From Burkholderia sp. S171 (GTDB lineage: Bacteria > Pseudomonadota > Gammaproteobacteria > Burkholderiales > Burkholderiaceae): a stretch of DNA of 64,000 bases. Shown piece by piece: positions 61,689 to 64,000 of the stretch (position 1 is its first letter; each line of letters starts with the position of its first letter). The stretch spans positions 366,392 through 430,391 of the forward strand of contig NZ_LMUF01000052.1 in assembly GCF_009766085.1 (NCBI RefSeq). Reading direction: 5' to 3'. The translations under genes were made by a program, and so were the position numbers. The notes under the pieces are model-generated. The model was not told where the DNA came from. It ran no database searches and saw only the letters and a program-made list of their open reading frames with translations.

Positions 61689-62602
61689 CGCTGATCCAGC
61701 TCCGGGCATTTTGTTCGGTCGTCGAGCAAGGCAGTTTTCGTGCGGCGGCAAGAGCGCTCGATATTGCTCAAAGCACGCTGACCCAAGCCATCCAAAGCCT
61801 GGAAGCGGAGCTTGGTGTCATTCTGCTGAACCGGTCGCATCAAGGCATCAGCCTGACCGCCCTCGGTGACAACTTCCTGGTCCGTGCCCATGCGATCATC
61901 CGCGACTGTGAGCGTGCCACGCAGGACATGAGGCCTTTGACGGAAGAGCCGGAAGGACATATCGCGCTCGGCGTGACCTCCGAGCCGCTCGCGGAATTCC
62001 TGGTGCCGGTACTCAAGCGTTTCATTGAACGGTTCCCGCGCGTGCGGGTGCATGTGTCCAGCAGCTACGCGAAGATGCTGATCGAAAAGATCCGCGATGG
62101 CGCGCTCGACTTCGCGCTGTGTCCGCTCGCACCCCATGTCAGCGACATCGATCTCAGCATCGAGCGGATGTACCGGTCGGACGCGGGCGTAATCGCGCGC
62201 AAGGGTCATCCACAAGCGCATGTCACGTCCGTGCGCGAGCTGGTGGAATGCGACTGGGTTAGCATCCGGCCCGCGGGCATTGCCGGCGGCGCGGAGAACC
62301 GGCTGATCAGTCTCTTCAAGGCGGAAGCGCTTGGGGCTCCGCGAATCGTCTTCACGGCGGAGTCGTTGCTGGAAACGCTGCACATTGTTTCCGAAACCGA
62401 CTGCCTGACCATCGAGCCGGCTGTACTCTCGGAGTTCAAGCTGTTTTCACCGTCGCTTGTCACCATCCCGATTCGCGAAGCGTTCGATCCGCGCGACGTT
62501 TGCCTCATCAGCCGCCGCGCGTCGCCATTGACCACGGTCGCGCATGAGCTTGTGAGCATGCTCCTTTCTTACTCGCGCCTTCTGCGGGGCACGAGAGCCT
62601 GA
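61685..62602 (+). CDS. LysR family transcriptional regulator inside the transport operon
   Basis: The 305-residue regulator has the LysR winged helix at its N-terminus (EQGSFRAAARALDIAQSTLTQAIQSLEAELG, about residues 14-45) and an effector domain that resembles the CynR/CysB-like groups. Its ATG overlaps the ATPase stop by 4 bases, so it is translated with the transporter instead of standing divergent from its target, which is unusual for LysR genes. It may sense the imported compound and control the genes to its right, where a deacylase and a cyclodeaminase-family gene follow after a 143-base gap. Confidence 0.87.
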   Translation: MTLIQLRAFCSVVEQGSFRAAARALDIAQSTLTQAIQSLEAELGVILLNRSHQGISLTALGDNFLVRAHAIIRDCERATQDMRPLTEEPEGHIALGVTSEPLAEFLVPVLKRFIERFPRVRVHVSSSYAKMLIEKIRDGALDFALCPLAPHVSDIDLSIERMYRSDAGVIARKGHPQAHVTSVRELVECDWVSIRPAGIAGGAENRLISLFKAEALGAPRIVFTAESLLETLHIVSETDCLTIEPAVLSEFKLFSPSLVTIPIREAFDPRDVCLISRRASPLTTVAHELVSMLLSYSRLLRGTRA

Positions 62603-62745
62603 TCCTGATGGCGAAACACACCCGATTTCCGGTTCGTGCGGCGGGCGATCTGCCAGGCTGATCCCGATCGGTCAGGCCGCCTTCTGCGCCGCACGAACTC
62701 CCCGTAAGATGAACCTTGCCGCTACTACGAGCCCCTTTTCTTCCC

Positions 62746-63864
62746 ATGAACAGCACTTCCCATGCCTTGCCCCACGCGACCGCAGGCGCGGCGTACGCTC
62801 TGACAAGTCAGCAGTTCGGTACGACTGGCTACGGCAAAAAGCTGTACATCCAGGCCGGCCTGCACGCCGATGAAACGCCGGGCGTGATGGTTGCACTCAC
62901 GCTGCTCGAACAGTTGCGCCGCCTTGAAGACGACGGCAAGCTGCGTGGTGAAGTCGTGCTGGTCTGCAACGCGAATCCACTTGGACTGAGCCAGTGGTTG
63001 TTCGGCGCACCCGTCGGCCGCTTCGACTTCGCGAGTGGCCGCAACTACAACCGTGACTTCCCCATGCTTGCCGGCAAGATTGCGGCGGCGCTCGAAGGCA
63101 AGCTGACGCAAGATGCCAACGACAATCTCGTCATCATTCGCCAGGCCTGGAAAGCAGCACTGACCGCGCAGCAACCGGCCACATTATTCGACGGCTTGCA
63201 ACGCCAGCTCATGCTGTTGGCGCACGATGCGGACGTGGTGCTGGACCTGCATTGCTCACGCGAAGCCGCCATGCATATCTACACCGGCCAGGCGGTCTGG
63301 GCCGAGGCGGAACCGCTCGCGCGCTATCTTGGCGCAGTGGCCTCGCTGCTCGCGTACGACTCCGGCGCCAGCTCGTTCGATGAAGCGCAGAGCCTGACAT
63401 GGTGGCAACTGAAGCAGCGATTCGGCGCTCACTTTCCGATTCCCACCGGCACGGTGTCCGTCACGGTCGAGCATCGCGGGCAGCGTGATGTCTCGTATGA
63501 GATGGCGCGGCAGGACGCGCAGGCGATCATCGACTACCTCACGCATCAAGGCTTCATAGACGGCATTGCCCCGCCCTTGCCCGAGCTTGCCGGCCCGGCA
63601 ACCCCCCTTGCCGGCAGCGAACAGTTTCTCGCGCCTACGGGCGGCATCCTCGTGCATCGTGCGCAGCTTGGCGACGTGATCGAAGTGGGCCAGCCGCTCT
63701 TCGACATCATCGATGCAACCACGGGCGAGACCACCACCGTCCACAGCAAAACCAGCGGCGTGTTCTACATGCGCCGCGACGTGCGTTTCGTGAAGCACGG
63801 CGATCCGCTTGGCCGCGTCACGGGTGCCACGCCTCAACGCACCGGCAAGCTGCTCGGCGCCTGA
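62746..63864 (+). CDS. Zinc-dependent deacylase of the succinylglutamate desuccinylase/aspartoacylase family
   Basis: The 372-residue enzyme has an N-terminal M14-like zinc hydrolase domain with the ligands His40 and Glu43 (in GLHADETPG) and His169 (in DLHCS). A C-terminal lipoyl-like beta domain follows (GDVIEVGQPLFDIIDATTGETTT). Family members cleave N-acyl groups from amino acids, for example N-succinylglutamate, N-acetylaspartate or N-acetyl-diaminobutyrate in ectoine breakdown. The start at 62746 is used because the upstream extension is not conserved-looking; a ribosome binding site is weak at both. Its position beside a peptide-type importer and an ornithine cyclodeaminase-like gene suggests hydrolysis of an imported amino-acid conjugate. 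Confidence 0.87.
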   Translation: MNSTSHALPHATAGAAYALTSQQFGTTGYGKKLYIQAGLHADETPGVMVALTLLEQLRRLEDDGKLRGEVVLVCNANPLGLSQWLFGAPVGRFDFASGRNYNRDFPMLAGKIAAALEGKLTQDANDNLVIIRQAWKAALTAQQPATLFDGLQRQLMLLAHDADVVLDLHCSREAAMHIYTGQAVWAEAEPLARYLGAVASLLAYDSGASSFDEAQSLTWWQLKQRFGAHFPIPTGTVSVTVEHRGQRDVSYEMARQDAQAIIDYLTHQGFIDGIAPPLPELAGPATPLAGSEQFLAPTGGILVHRAQLGDVIEVGQPLFDIIDATTGETTTVHSKTSGVFYMRRDVRFVKHGDPLGRVTGATPQRTGKLLGA

Positions 63865-63946
63865 CTTCCGAGCTTCGGTAAAACGCAACGCACACCACCA
63901 CACCCATGTAGCCCCTCAAGTTCATTTCATCGTTCAGGAACACACC

Positions 63947-64000
63947 ATGACTCGATATATCGACGTCAACGACATCAGGCAACTGCTTCGCAACATCGGC
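63947..64000 (+). CDS. Ornithine cyclodeaminase/mu-crystallin family protein, partial start
   Basis: Only the first 18 codons are inside the window. They read MTRYIDVNDIRQLLRNIG, which matches the N-terminal strand and helix typical of ornithine cyclodeaminase-family enzymes. AGGAA lies about 9 bases before the ATG. Family members deaminate ornithine to proline or act on other imino acids, including opines and ectoine intermediates. It is 82 bases after the deacylase gene and in the same direction. The short stretch makes the family call tentative. Confidence 0.6.
   Translation, partial: MTRYIDVNDIRQLLRNIG

Noticed and set aside
63947..64000. Assignment of the right-end cluster to ectoine catabolism (eutE-eutC type)
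   Set aside because: The deacylase does not closely resemble DoeB/EutE, the importer is peptide-type rather than the ectoine ABC type, and no ectoine hydrolase gene is visible.

Overview
The window is GC-rich, densely coded DNA from a Gram-negative bacterium. Gene content points to a betaproteobacterium of the order Burkholderiales, close to Paraburkholderia or Caballeronia: OprB-type porin, FNR-type regulator, many LysR and GntR regulators, several catabolic ABC systems, a phthalate-type Rieske oxygenase and a sigma-54 activator. That assignment is inference from content, not from a marker gene. No rRNA, tRNA, CRISPR array, complete insertion sequence or prophage was recognised. Both edges cut genes: an ABC ATPase on the left and an ornithine cyclodeaminase-family gene on the right.

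Regions: (1) 1-7400 is an iron operon on the minus strand with a textbook Fur box upstream. Its order is OprB-type porin, secreted beta-propeller protein, Tat-exported DyP peroxidase (EfeB) and an FbpABC-type ferric ABC importer. (2) 7.9-14.0 kb holds a branched-chain-type binding protein, a LysR regulator divergent from a YbdL-like aminotransferase, an amino-acid binding protein and a DHA2 efflux protein. (3) 14.1-19.5 kb holds a MazEF pair, a second DHA2 transporter, a universal stress protein, an FNR homologue with an FNR box in front of it, and an EgtB-like sulfoxide synthase. (4) 19.8-24.2 kb holds an autotransporter and a family 2 glycosyltransferase whose upstream regions share an 18-bp motif. 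(5) 24.8-30.7 kb is an RND efflux operon in the order pump, adaptor, outer-membrane factor.

(6) 32.3-38.8 kb is the most distinctive unit. A near-consensus sigma-54 promoter with a 17-bp palindromic upstream site drives tightly coupled genes for an FlK-like (fluoroacetyl-CoA-type) hotdog thioesterase, a PaaK-type acyl-CoA ligase, a crotonase, a type II haloacid-dehalogenase-like HAD protein and a lone periplasmic binding protein. The gene for a sigma-54 activator lies directly downstream. Together they look like an inducible pathway for sensing, activating and degrading or detoxifying an organic, perhaps halogenated, acid.

(7) 39.1-44.3 kb is a mixed region with a beta-lactamase-fold esterase, a lipoprotein with a possible Cys-His active site, an unknown small protein, an extracytoplasmic binding protein and a stand-alone cysteine desulfurase. 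(8) 44.7-51.6 kb is an aromatic-acid-type cluster: two-component Rieske oxygenase, GntR regulator with duplicated operator-like sites, ACS-family permease, class II aldolase or decarboxylase, and a LysR regulator with a perfect palindrome in its divergent promoter. (9) 51.7-64.0 kb is a second unusual cluster, mostly co-oriented: aconitase paralogue, GntR regulator, a family 3 binding-domain protein without signal peptide, a complete oligopeptide-type ABC importer with fused ATPases, a LysR regulator, an AstE/AspA-type zinc deacylase and the start of an ornithine cyclodeaminase-like gene. This suggests uptake and hydrolysis of an N-acylated or conjugated amino acid whose carboxylic-acid part is handled by the aconitase-fold isomerase.
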